Shown: one piece after another, positions 52,801 to 61,243 of the stretch
How positions within the stretch are numbered: position 1 is the first letter of the stretch
How the letters are laid out: each line of letters opens with the position of its first letter
From: Streptomyces sp. NBC_00523
GTDB lineage: Bacteria; Actinomycetota; Actinomycetes; Streptomycetales; Streptomycetaceae
Assembly: GCF_036346615.1 (NCBI RefSeq)
Contig: NZ_CP107836.1
Coordinates: 5,146,001 to 5,210,000 of the forward strand
Direction of reading: 5' to 3'
Length of the DNA: 64,000 nt
Translations under genes and position numbers: made by a program
Notes under the pieces: model-generated
Seen by the model: only the letters and a program-made list of their open reading frames with translations
What the model was told of the DNA's origin: nothing
The model's database searches: none

Positions 52801-55404
52801 GTGAAGGCCATTCGTCGATTCACCGTGCGTCCCGTCCTTCCGGACTCCCTCCAACCCCTCAGCGACCTGGCGCGGAACCTGCGCTGGTCCTGGCACACCG
52901 AGACCCGCGAGCTCTTCCGGGCCGTCGACCCGGCGGCCGGCTCCGACGCGGAGTGCGACCCCGTACGCCTGCTCGGCTCCGTGTCCGCGGGGCGGCTCGC
53001 CGAGCTGGCCCGGGACGAAGCGTTCCTGCGCCGGCTCGCCGAGGCGTCCGCCGACCTCCGCGCGTATCTCCAGGGCCCCCGCTGGTACCAGGAGCAGCGC
53101 GAGCAGGAAGGCGCGCTGCCCGCCGCGATCGCCTACTTCTCACCCGAATTCGGGGTGACCGCCGCCCTGCCGCAGTACTCCGGCGGGCTCGGCATCCTCG
53201 CCGGGGACCACCTCAAGGCCGCCAGCGACCTGGGCGTGCCCCTCATCGGCGTGGGGCTGCTCTACCGCCACGGCTACTTCCGGCAGAGCCTGTCCCGGGA
53301 CGGCTGGCAGCAGGAGCACTACCCCGTCCTCGACCCGAACGAGCTGCCCCTCACCCTGATCCGCGAGGCCGACGGCACCCCGAGCCAGATCGTCCTGGAC
53401 CTGCCCGGCGGCCGGTCCCTGCACGCCCAGATCTGGCAGGCCCACGTCGGCCGGGTCCCCCTGCTCATGCTCGACTCCGACGTCGAGGAGAACGCCCCCG
53501 GCGAGCGCGAGGTCACCGACCGGCTGTACGGCGGCGGCAGCGAGCACCGGCTGCTCCAGGAGATGCTGCTGGGCATCGGCGGCGTCCGCGCCGTGCGCGC
53601 GTACTGCCGGCTCACCGGCCACGCCGCCCCCGAGGTCTTCCACACCAACGAGGGCCACGCCGGCTTCCTCGGCCTGGAACGCATCCGCGAACTCGCCACG
53701 ACGGGGCTGGACTTCGACGCCTCCGTGGAGTCCGTCCGGGCCGGCACCGTCTTCACCACGCACACCCCGGTCCCGGCCGGAATCGACCGTTTCGACCGCG
53801 AACTTGTCGCCCGCCACTTCGGCGAGGACGGCGAACTGCCCGGCGTCCCCGCCGACCGCGTCCTGGAACTCGGCAGGGAGACCTACCCCGGCGGCGACCC
53901 GGGCGTCTTCAACATGGCGGTCATGGGGCTGCGGCTCGCCCAGCGCGCCAACGGCGTCTCCACGCTGCACGGCGCGGTCAGCCGGGAGATGTTCGCCGGG
54001 CTCTGGCCGGGCTTCGACGCGCCGGAGGTCCCGATCACCTCCGTCACCAACGGCGTGCACGCACCGACCTGGGTCGCCCCCGAGGTCTACCGGCTGCGCG
54101 CGGAGTCGGGCGGCACCCCGGGCCGCTGGGACTCCGTCGCGGACATCCCGGCCCGCCGGCTCTGGGACCTGCGCCGCACCCTGCGCGAACAGCTGGTCGC
54201 CGAGGTCCGGCAGCGGCTGCACGCCTCCTGGCGCCACCGGGGCGCCCAGCCCGCCGAGCTCGGCTGGATCGACGGCGTGCTCGACCCGGACGTCCTCACC
54301 ATCGGCTTCGCCCGCCGCGTCCCCTCGTACAAGCGGCTGACGCTGATGTTGCGCGACCGGGACCGGCTGCGGGCGCTGCTGCTGGATCCGGAGCGGCCGG
54401 TCCAGATCGTCGTCGCGGGCAAGGCGCACCCGGCCGACGACGGCGGGAAGCGGCTGGTCCAGGAGCTCGTCAGGTTCGCCGACGACGCCCGGGTCCGGCA
54501 CCGGATCGTCTTCCTGCCCGACTACGGAATGGCGATGGCCCAGAAGCTCTACCCGGGCTGCGACGTCTGGCTGAACAACCCGCTGCGCCCGCTGGAGGCG
54601 TGCGGCACGAGCGGGATGAAGGCCGCGCTCAACGGCTGTCTCAACCTGTCCGTGCTGGACGGCTGGTGGGACGAGTGGTTCGAGCCGGACTTCGGCTGGG
54701 CGATCCCGACGGCCGAGGGCGCCGCGCTGGACGAGGACCGGCGCGACGACCTGGAGGCCAACGCCCTGTACGAGCTGATCGAGGACCGGGTCGCCCCGCA
54801 CTTCTACGAGCGCGGGGACGAGGGGCTGCCCGGCCGCTGGATCGAGATGGTCCGCCGCACGATGGGCACCCTGGGGCCCAAGGTGCTCGCCGACCGCATG
54901 GTCGCGGAGTACGTGGAGCGGCTGTACGCCCCCGCCGCGCTGGCCCAGCGCTCGCTGGACGTGCCCCGGGCGCGGGAGCTGGCGGGCTGGAAGGCGAAGG
55001 TCCGGGCCGCCTGGCCGAGGGTGGCCGTCGACCATGTGGAGGCGGTGACGCCGACCGCCTCCGGTACGACGGCGGAGCTGGGCTCCACGCTGGCGCTGCG
55101 GGTCCGGGTCTCGCTGGGCGCGCTGGCGCCGGACGACGTGGAGGTGCAGGCGGTGGCCGGGCGGGTCGACTCGGCCGACGCGATCTCGGAGGCCCAGATT
55201 TTCCCGTTGAAGCCGGCGGGCGGCCAGGATCTGGAGGGCCACTGGCTGTACGAGGGCCCGCTCGCCCTGGACCGCACGGGACCGTACGGCTACACCGTGC
55301 GCGTGCTGCCCGCCCACCGGCTGCTGGCCGGCGGCGCCGAACTCGGCCTGGTCGCGCAGCCGACCGGGGCCACGGGTGACGGCGGGGGAGTGCTGCTGCG
55401 CTGA
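52801..55404 (+). CDS. glgP: Alpha-glucan phosphorylase (GT35, short actinobacterial type)
   Basis: This 867-residue enzyme removes glucose 1-phosphate from the non-reducing ends of alpha-glucan using PLP. It has an N-terminal DUF3417 domain (PDSLQPLSDLARNLRWSWHT), typical of the shorter AgP subclass, and PLP lysine K607 in GTSGMKAALNG. EFGVTAALPQYSGGLGILAG and HTNEGHAGFL are substrate-site segments. The start is GTG at 52801 after AAAGGTGG; ATG at 52750 is possible but gives an unusual extension. It is divergent from the GlgE operon. A strong terminator follows. Confidence 0.94.
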   Translation: MKAIRRFTVRPVLPDSLQPLSDLARNLRWSWHTETRELFRAVDPAAGSDAECDPVRLLGSVSAGRLAELARDEAFLRRLAEASADLRAYLQGPRWYQEQREQEGALPAAIAYFSPEFGVTAALPQYSGGLGILAGDHLKAASDLGVPLIGVGLLYRHGYFRQSLSRDGWQQEHYPVLDPNELPLTLIREADGTPSQIVLDLPGGRSLHAQIWQAHVGRVPLLMLDSDVEENAPGEREVTDRLYGGGSEHRLLQEMLLGIGGVRAVRAYCRLTGHAAPEVFHTNEGHAGFLGLERIRELATTGLDFDASVESVRAGTVFTTHTPVPAGIDRFDRELVARHFGEDGELPGVPADRVLELGRETYPGGDPGVFNMAVMGLRLAQRANGVSTLHGAVSREMFAGLWPGFDAPEVPITSVTNGVHAPTWVAPEVYRLRAESGGTPGRWDSVADIPARRLWDLRRTLREQLVAEVRQRLHASWRHRGAQPAELGWIDGVLDPDVLTIGFARRVPSYKRLTLMLRDRDRLRALLLDPERPVQIVVAGKAHPADDGGKRLVQELVRFADDARVRHRIVFLPDYGMAMAQKLYPGCDVWLNNPLRPLEACGTSGMKAALNGCLNLSVLDGWWDEWFEPDFGWAIPTAEGAALDEDRRDDLEANALYELIEDRVAPHFYERGDEGLPGRWIEMVRRTMGTLGPKVLADRMVAEYVERLYAPAALAQRSLDVPRARELAGWKAKVRAAWPRVAVDHVEAVTPTASGTTAELGSTLALRVRVSLGALAPDDVEVQAVAGRVDSADAISEAQIFPLKPAGGQDLEGHWLYEGPLALDRTGPYGYTVRVLPAHRLLAGGAELGLVAQPTGATGDGGGVLLR

Positions 55405-55419
55405 GGCGAGCAGCCCCCA

Positions 55420-55457
55420 GGGCCCGGTGCCGGGAATCGTCTCCCGGCACCGGGCCC
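55420..55457 (+). terminator. Terminator of glgP
   Basis: A perfect 16-bp stem (GGGCCCGGTGCCGGGA at 55420-55435 and its complement at 55442-55457) with a 6-nt loop begins 16 bases after the stop and is followed by TTCGCTTT. Confidence 0.85.
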
Positions 55458-55592
55458 TTCGCTTTCCGAAGACAGAACCTTGACGTGTCCATGGAATGCC
55501 TTTAGGTTCCTCACTCATCGCAGCGTTCACAAACCGGCCCATCGTTCATATATGAGAACGACAGGTCTCCCCGAACCGGAAGGCACCCCCAC

Positions 55593-56807
55593 ATGCGCAC
55601 CGGAACCATCGCGCGCGGCCTCGGCCTCGCCGCCGCCCTCGCGGCCCTCACCTCCGGCCTCTTCATGGCCCCCGCCTCCGCCGGCCCGGCCGCCGCCCCG
55701 GCCCCGGCCCGGGCCGCCGCCCCCGCGGCCTTCACCCACCCCGGCGTACTCGTCAGCCGCCCCCAGCTCGACTTCGTACGCTCCAAGGTCCAGGCGGGCG
55801 CCCAGCCCTGGAAGAGCGCCTACGACCAGATGATGGGCAGCAAGTACGCCTCGCTCAGCCGGACCGCGAAGCCCCGCGCGGTCGTCGAGTGCGGCTCGTA
55901 CTCCAACCCCAACTACGGCTGCACCGACGAGCGCGAGGACGCCATCGCCGCGTACACCCTCTCGCTGGCCTGGTACATCACCCAGGACAGCCGGTACGCG
56001 CAGAAGGCGATCGAGATCATGGACGCCTGGTCGGCCGTGATCAGGGACCACACCAACAGCAACGCCCCGCTCCAGACCGGCTGGGCGGGCTCCTCCTGGC
56101 CGCGGGCCGCCGAGATCATCAAGTACACGTACAACTCCTGGCCGAACTCCGGCCGCTTCGCCACCATGCTGCGCGACGTCTATCTGCCGAAGGTCATCAA
56201 CGGCTCGAACAGCAACGGCAACTGGGAGCTGTCCATGACCGAGGCCGCGATCGGCATCGCGGTCTTCCTGGAGGACCGGACCGCCTACGACAAGGCGGTC
56301 GCCAAGTTCCGGGGCAGGGTCCCCGCGTACATCTACGTGAGCGCGGACGGTGCGCTGCCGAAGACGGCGCCCGGCAGCGGGCTCGACACCCGCGACAAGA
56401 TCATCAACTACTGGCAGGGGCAGTCCACGTTCATGGACGGGCTCTCCCAGGAGACCTGCCGCGACCTCACCCACACCGGATACGGCCTCTCGGCCATCTC
56501 GCACATCGCCGAGACCAGCCGCATCCAGGGGCAGGACCTCTACCCGGAGATCGCCGAGCGGCTGCGCCACGCGCTGGGGCTGCACGCCAAGTACCAGGTG
56601 GGCAACCCCGTCCCGGGCAATCTCTGCGGCGGCAGTCTCAAGGACAGCCTCGGGCCGGTCACCGAGGTCGGGTTCAACGCGCTGCACAACCGGATGGGCA
56701 TCGCGATGACCAACACCCAGACCCTCACCGAGCGGCAGCGGCCCGCCGGGTCCAACAACCTGTTCGTCGCCTGGGAGACGCTGACCCACGCGAACAACCC
56801 GAACTGA
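55593..56807 (+). CDS. Secreted alginate-lyase-family protein
   Basis: This 404-residue protein has an export signal (GLGLAAALAALTSGLFMAP, likely cleavage at ASA-GP after residue 30) and an Ala/Pro-rich spacer. The body has the alpha/alpha-barrel polysaccharide-lyase layout: HPGVLVSRPQLDFVRSKV, SNGNWELSMTEAAIGI (catalytic Asn/Trp region) and SQETCRDLTHTGYGLSAI (His/Tyr region). This is the alginate_lyase (PL5-like) family, used for uronic-acid polymers; actual substrate unproven. It is preceded by a 188-base intergenic region containing the glgP terminator, and no partner genes for alginate use are present in this window. Confidence 0.85.
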   Translation: MRTGTIARGLGLAAALAALTSGLFMAPASAGPAAAPAPARAAAPAAFTHPGVLVSRPQLDFVRSKVQAGAQPWKSAYDQMMGSKYASLSRTAKPRAVVECGSYSNPNYGCTDEREDAIAAYTLSLAWYITQDSRYAQKAIEIMDAWSAVIRDHTNSNAPLQTGWAGSSWPRAAEIIKYTYNSWPNSGRFATMLRDVYLPKVINGSNSNGNWELSMTEAAIGIAVFLEDRTAYDKAVAKFRGRVPAYIYVSADGALPKTAPGSGLDTRDKIINYWQGQSTFMDGLSQETCRDLTHTGYGLSAISHIAETSRIQGQDLYPEIAERLRHALGLHAKYQVGNPVPGNLCGGSLKDSLGPVTEVGFNALHNRMGIAMTNTQTLTERQRPAGSNNLFVAWETLTHANNPN

Positions 56808-56816
56808 GCACACGCG

Positions 56817-56854
56817 CGGCCGCCCGGGAGAAGGGGTCTTCTCCCGGGCGGCCG
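56817..56854. terminator. Bidirectional terminator between the lyase and protease genes
   Basis: A perfect 16-bp stem (CGGCCGCCCGGGAGAA at 56817-56832 and its complement at 56839-56854) with a 6-nt loop follows the lyase stop by nine bases and precedes the stop of the convergent protease gene by 60. Confidence 0.85.
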
Positions 56855-56914
56855 TGTCGTGTCAGCGACGGGTCATGCGGTGACCCGCGCGGTGGGGGGT
56901 GGCGCTCAGGGGTT

Positions 56915-58960
56915 TCAGAAGGTCAGCTTGAAGCTGTTGATCTTCCCGGTGTCCCCGCTGTAGACGTCCTGGACCTTGAGCTTCCAGGTGCCGTTGGCGG
57001 TCTCGGACGAGGCGTTGACGGTGTAGGTCGTCTGGACGTTGTCCGCCGAGTCGCTGGAGGACGAGTTCTTCAGGCGGTACGTGCTGCCGTCCGGCGCGAC
57101 GAGGTCGATGACCAGGTCACCGCGGTAGGTGTGGGTGATGTCCACGCCCACCTTGAGGGTGCTCGGGGCGTTGCCGGTGCGGCCGGTGACGGTGATCGAG
57201 CTGGTCACGGCCGAACCGTGGTCGGGGATGGACACGGCGGTGTTGTTCTCGTAGACCGTGCCGCCGGGGTCGGTGCCGCCGCCGGAGCGCGCACCGACGT
57301 TGATCCCGGCCCAGGCGTCCTGGACGGCCTTGTACTCGGCGCTGGTCGTGCCGTACAGCTCACCGGCTGCCGCGAGCGTGCCGGTGCGGGCCCCCGCGTA
57401 GTTGGTGGTGGAGGTGAACTTGGTGGAGAGCGCCTTGAACCAGATCTGCTCCGCCTTCGCCCGGCCGATGCCGGTCACCGGCAGGCCGTCGGAGGTCGGG
57501 GAGTTGTAGCTGACGCCGTTGATGGTCTTGGCGCCGCTGCCCTCGGAGAGCAGGTAGAAGAAGTGGTTGGCCGGACCCGACGAGTAGTGCACGTCGATGT
57601 TGCCGATGCCCGAGTACCAGGCGTCCTTGGACGCCCCGTCCTTGCTCGGCTTGTCCTGGTAGCGCAGCGGCGTACCGTCGCCGTTGATGTCGATCTTCTC
57701 GCCGATCAGGTAGTCACCCGGGTCGGCAGAGGTGTTGGAGTAGAACTCGACCGCGGTGGCGAAGATGTCGCTGGTCGCCTCGTTGAGGCCGCCGGACTCA
57801 CCGCTGTAGACCAGGCCGGCGGTGTTCGAGGTGACGCCGTGGCTCATTTCGTGGGCCGCCACGTCCAGCGCGGTCAGCGGGTGGGCGTTGCCGCTGCCGT
57901 CGCCGTACGTCATGCAGAAGCAGCTGTCGGACCAGAAGGCGTTCACGTAGTTGTTGCCGTAGTGGACGCGGGAGTACGCACCGACGCCGTTGCCCTTGAT
58001 GCCGTTGCGGCCGTGGACGTTCTTGTAGTAGTCCCAGGTCTCGGCCGCACCGTAGTGGGCGTCCGCCGCCGCGGTCTCCGGGCTGGTGCCGTTGCCGTCT
58101 CCCCAGACGTCGTCGGAGCCGGAGAAGAGCGTGCCGGTGCCGGACGACGTGCTGTGGTTCAGGTTGTACGTCTTGTGGTTGCCGCGGGCGGTGTCGGTCA
58201 GGTTGTACGAGCCGGAGGACCCGGAGGTGCCGAGGGTGACCTGGCCGCTGTACTCGGTGTTGCCGACGCCGTTCTCGATGGCCTGCCACTGGAACAGCTT
58301 GGCCCCGGAAGTGGCGTCGGTGACGACGTGCAGCTCGTTGGGGGTGCCGTCCTCCTGGAGGCCGCCGACCACGGTCTCGTACGCGAGCTGCGGGGTGCCC
58401 GAGGCCATCCAGACGACCTTGCGGGGCGCCTTGTCCGCCTCGGCCTTGTCCGAGCCGGCCGCCTTCGCCGCGCCGAGCGCCTGCTTGGAGGCCGCCGCCG
58501 GGGTGATGTCCGCGACGGTGTCGACGGCCTTCAGCTGGGAGGTGGTGGCGCGGGATGCCTTGACGACGCTCTCGGTCGCGCCGGCCTTCGACTCCTGGAC
58601 GACCAGGTCTCCGCCGAGGACCGGGAGGCCGTCGAAGGTGCGCTCGTAACGGGTGTGCGTGGTGCCGTCGTTGTCCTGGACGACGTCCTTGACGACGAGC
58701 TTCTCCTGGGACCCCAGGCCGAGCTCCTTCGCCGTGGCCGCCCGGCTCGCGGTGGCCTCGCGGATCAGCTCGGCGCGCTGAGAGGGCGAGAGCTGCTTGG
58801 GCAGGGCGCCGGGGTTCGCCTTGGAGGCGGTGGCGGTCCTGCTGGTGCCGTTGTCCGGGGCGGCGGAGGCCGGTCCGGACTGGACGCCTACGGCGAGAAG
58901 GGCTGCTGCGGCTATAAGAGCGCCGGTCGCGGTGGCACGACGGCTGTGCGTGGATCTCAC
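56915..58960 (-). CDS. Secreted M4 (thermolysin-type) metalloprotease with C-terminal P-domain
   Basis: This 681-residue extracellular neutral protease has a signal peptide (cleavage near ASA-A, residue 33), an FTP/PepSY propeptide, and an M4 catalytic domain with zinc motif HEMSH (H370, E371, H374), third ligand E394 in GGLNEATSD and catalytic H458 in NIDVHYSSG. The last 120 residues form a proprotein-convertase P-domain (ITHTYRGDLVIDLVAPDGST), which aids stability or substrate binding. The GTG start at 58960 follows AAGGAG by six bases. It degrades proteins outside the cell for nutrition or during development. Confidence 0.95.
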   Translation of the reverse strand: MRSTHSRRATATGALIAAAALLAVGVQSGPASAAPDNGTSRTATASKANPGALPKQLSPSQRAELIREATASRAATAKELGLGSQEKLVVKDVVQDNDGTTHTRYERTFDGLPVLGGDLVVQESKAGATESVVKASRATTSQLKAVDTVADITPAAASKQALGAAKAAGSDKAEADKAPRKVVWMASGTPQLAYETVVGGLQEDGTPNELHVVTDATSGAKLFQWQAIENGVGNTEYSGQVTLGTSGSSGSYNLTDTARGNHKTYNLNHSTSSGTGTLFSGSDDVWGDGNGTSPETAAADAHYGAAETWDYYKNVHGRNGIKGNGVGAYSRVHYGNNYVNAFWSDSCFCMTYGDGSGNAHPLTALDVAAHEMSHGVTSNTAGLVYSGESGGLNEATSDIFATAVEFYSNTSADPGDYLIGEKIDINGDGTPLRYQDKPSKDGASKDAWYSGIGNIDVHYSSGPANHFFYLLSEGSGAKTINGVSYNSPTSDGLPVTGIGRAKAEQIWFKALSTKFTSTTNYAGARTGTLAAAGELYGTTSAEYKAVQDAWAGINVGARSGGGTDPGGTVYENNTAVSIPDHGSAVTSSITVTGRTGNAPSTLKVGVDITHTYRGDLVIDLVAPDGSTYRLKNSSSSDSADNVQTTYTVNASSETANGTWKLKVQDVYSGDTGKINSFKLTF

Positions 58961-59353
58961 GCGGACTCCTTCTGCGAGGGGGGTACCGGCGGCTGGGTGA
59001 GCCGTCCGGGCAGAGCAAGCAGAGCGCGGAACGGGGTGAAGAGTGTCAGGAGTCGGCCATCCCTGTCAGGACCGCGTCAACAACTTGGCCGGAATTCGTT
59101 CGTTGCCGGAAGATGCGTGTTCGTTAAGCGGACGTTTCGCGGATGGCCACGCGGGGGTGCGAAGGGGCGTCCCGAGGGCTCGTGCGGCCTGAAAGCGCAG
59201 GGCGCGTCGGGGTTGCGGGCGGAGGGGCGCAGTGCGACGCGAATGTGAACAAGCGGAAAGTTCCCACCTGTCGAGACAGTGCCGGGGCGTGGCGCGATCC
59301 GGCTGTCCGCCCTCATGACAAAAGGGGCGGACAGCCGGGGCGGCGCGGGGCCG
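58961..59353. promoter_or_regulatory. 393-bp region upstream of the M4 protease
   Basis: No gene is supported. Two direct copies of TGTCAGGA (59044-59051 and 59064-59071), exactly 20 bp apart, lie about 85 bases upstream of the protease start. TTGACG (the complement of 59075-59080) could be a -35. The left part of the region ends at the terminator of the ABC exporter operon (59299-59338). The repeats are candidate regulator sites for the protease gene. Confidence 0.5.
59299..59338 (-). terminator. Terminator of the ABC exporter operon
   Basis: A perfect 14-bp stem (CCGGCTGTCCGCCC at 59299-59312 and its complement at 59325-59338) with a 12-nt loop lies 15 bases after the stop of the second exporter gene. 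Confidence 0.75.
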
Positions 59354-61243
59354 TCAGGCCAGGCTCTCCCGCCAGGCGCGGTGCAGTCCGGCGAAGCGGC
59401 CCGTGCCCGCGATGAGTTCGGCCGGCGTGCCGTCCTCCACGATCCGCCCGCGCTCCATCACGAGCACCCGGTCCGCGACCTCCACGGTCGAGAGCCGGTG
59501 CGCGATGACCACCGCGGTGCGGCCGTGCAGCACCGTGTCCATCGCCTGCTGCACCGCGCGCTCACCGGGGATGTCCAGCGAACTGGTCGCCTCGTCGAGG
59601 ATCAGCACCGCCGGGTCGGCCAGCAGCGCCCGGGCGAACGCCACCAACTGCCGCTGCCCCGCAGAGATCCGGCCGCCCCGCTTGCGGACATCGGTGTCGT
59701 AGCCGTCGGGCAGACCGGTGATGAAGTCGTGCGCGCCGATCGCCTTCGCGGCCCGCTCGATCTCCTCCCGGCCCGCCTCCGGGCGGCCGATCGCGATGTT
59801 CTCCGCGACCGTCCCGGAGAACAGGAACGCCTCCTGGGTCACCATCACCACCCCGCGCCGCAGCTCGGGCGTGGCCAGGTCGCGCAGGTCGGTGCCGTCC
59901 AGCAGGACCCGGCCCGCGCTCGGGTCGTAGAACCGGGCCAGCAGCTTGGCGAGCGTCGACTTGCCGGCCCCCGTGGAGCCGACCACAGCCACCGTCTGCC
60001 CGGCCGGGATCGTCAGGTCGAACGGGGGCAGCACCTCGCCGCCCGTCCGGTATCCGAAGCTCACCCCGTCGAAGACCACCTCGCGGCCCGGCTGGTCACC
60101 GGTCCTGGCGGGCAGCTCCACGGGCTCCAGCGCCTCCGGGACCGTCGGCGCCTGGGCGAGCAGCCCGGCGATCTTCGTCAGCGAGGCCGCCGCGGACTCG
60201 AAGGAGTTGAGGAACATGCTGAGCCGGTCGATCGGGTCGTACAGCCGCCGCAGATAGAGCACCACCGCGGCCAGCACCCCCAGCGCGAGACCGCCGTCCG
60301 CCACCCGGTAGGCGCCCCACAGCACGATTCCGGCCACCGCCGTATTGGCGACGAGCCGCGAGCCGACGACGTACCGCGCGTTCTCCAGCATCGCGGCCCC
60401 GTTGGCGGCCCGGTGACGCGCGTTCAGCTCCAGGAACGCCGCGTCGTTCACCGGCTCGCGGCGGAACGCCTGGACCGGCCGGATGCCGTTCATGGTCTCC
60501 GCGAACTTCACGATCACCGTGGCGATCGCCGTCGAACGGGCGGCGAAGATCACCGAGGAGCGCTTCCGGTAGAGCCGCACCAGCAGATACAGCGGCAGGA
60601 AGGACGCCACCGCCGCCGCGCCCGTCGCCAGGTCCAGCCAGAGCAGCACCACGGCGATGGACGCGAACGACAGCACGATGTGGATCAGCTCCTGGAGCCC
60701 CTCGTCCAGCAGCTCCCGCAGCGACTCCAGGTCGGTCGTGGAGCGCGAGATCAGCCGTCCCGAGGTGTAGCGCTCGTGGAAGTCCACGCTCAGCGCCTGC
60801 GCATGGCGGAAGATCCGGCCGCGCAGGTCGAGCAGGACGTTCTGGCTGACCTGCGCGGACAGCCGGATGAACGCGTACTGAAGGAGGCCCGCGGCCACCG
60901 AGCACAGCGCGTAGCCCAGCGCCACGGCGATCAGCGGCCCGTAGTCGTCGTCGCGGAAGGCGGGCACCCCGCTGTCGATGGCGTACGCCACCAGCAGCGG
61001 CCCGGCCTGCACCGCGGCCTGCTGCAACAGGATGGCCAGGGCGGACGCGGCGACCCGCCCCCGCATCGGCCGCAGCAGCGAGGCGAGCAGCTGCCCGGTG
61101 GCGCCGCGCCGGGTCGGCAGGTCGTCGCGGTCGAAGGGGTCCCCGGCCGTCGTGTCCCGCGCGGCCGCCCGCCGGTCCTCCTCGCCGCCGGAACCGGCGG
61201 GCTCGGCGGGCTCGGCGGACTGTCCGGTCGTGGTGCTCGTCAT
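59354..61243 (-). CDS. ABC exporter half-transporter with functional Walker B (partner 2)
   Basis: This 629-residue protein is a six-helix exporter fused to its ATPase domain. Walker A is GSTGAGKST, Walker B VLILDEATSSLD with catalytic Glu, and switch VIAHRLSTV. Its signature is SAGQRQ rather than LSGGQ. It overlaps the partner gene by four bases and has an acidic N-terminal extension of about 60 residues. The combination with a Walker B-degenerate partner is the pattern of a heterodimeric ABC exporter of the TM287/288 type. Likely substrates are drugs or lipids. Confidence 0.92.
   Translation of the reverse strand: MTSTTTGQSAEPAEPAGSGGEEDRRAAARDTTAGDPFDRDDLPTRRGATGQLLASLLRPMRGRVAASALAILLQQAAVQAGPLLVAYAIDSGVPAFRDDDYGPLIAVALGYALCSVAAGLLQYAFIRLSAQVSQNVLLDLRGRIFRHAQALSVDFHERYTSGRLISRSTTDLESLRELLDEGLQELIHIVLSFASIAVVLLWLDLATGAAAVASFLPLYLLVRLYRKRSSVIFAARSTAIATVIVKFAETMNGIRPVQAFRREPVNDAAFLELNARHRAANGAAMLENARYVVGSRLVANTAVAGIVLWGAYRVADGGLALGVLAAVVLYLRRLYDPIDRLSMFLNSFESAAASLTKIAGLLAQAPTVPEALEPVELPARTGDQPGREVVFDGVSFGYRTGGEVLPPFDLTIPAGQTVAVVGSTGAGKSTLAKLLARFYDPSAGRVLLDGTDLRDLATPELRRGVVMVTQEAFLFSGTVAENIAIGRPEAGREEIERAAKAIGAHDFITGLPDGYDTDVRKRGGRISAGQRQLVAFARALLADPAVLILDEATSSLDIPGERAVQQAMDTVLHGRTAVVIAHRLSTVEVADRVLVMERGRIVEDGTPAELIAGTGRFAGLHRAWRESLA

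Noticed and set aside
55405..55592. Possible small gene between glgP and the lyase
   Set aside because: The segment contains a strong terminator and the lyase promoter region; no frame with a ribosome site was seen.
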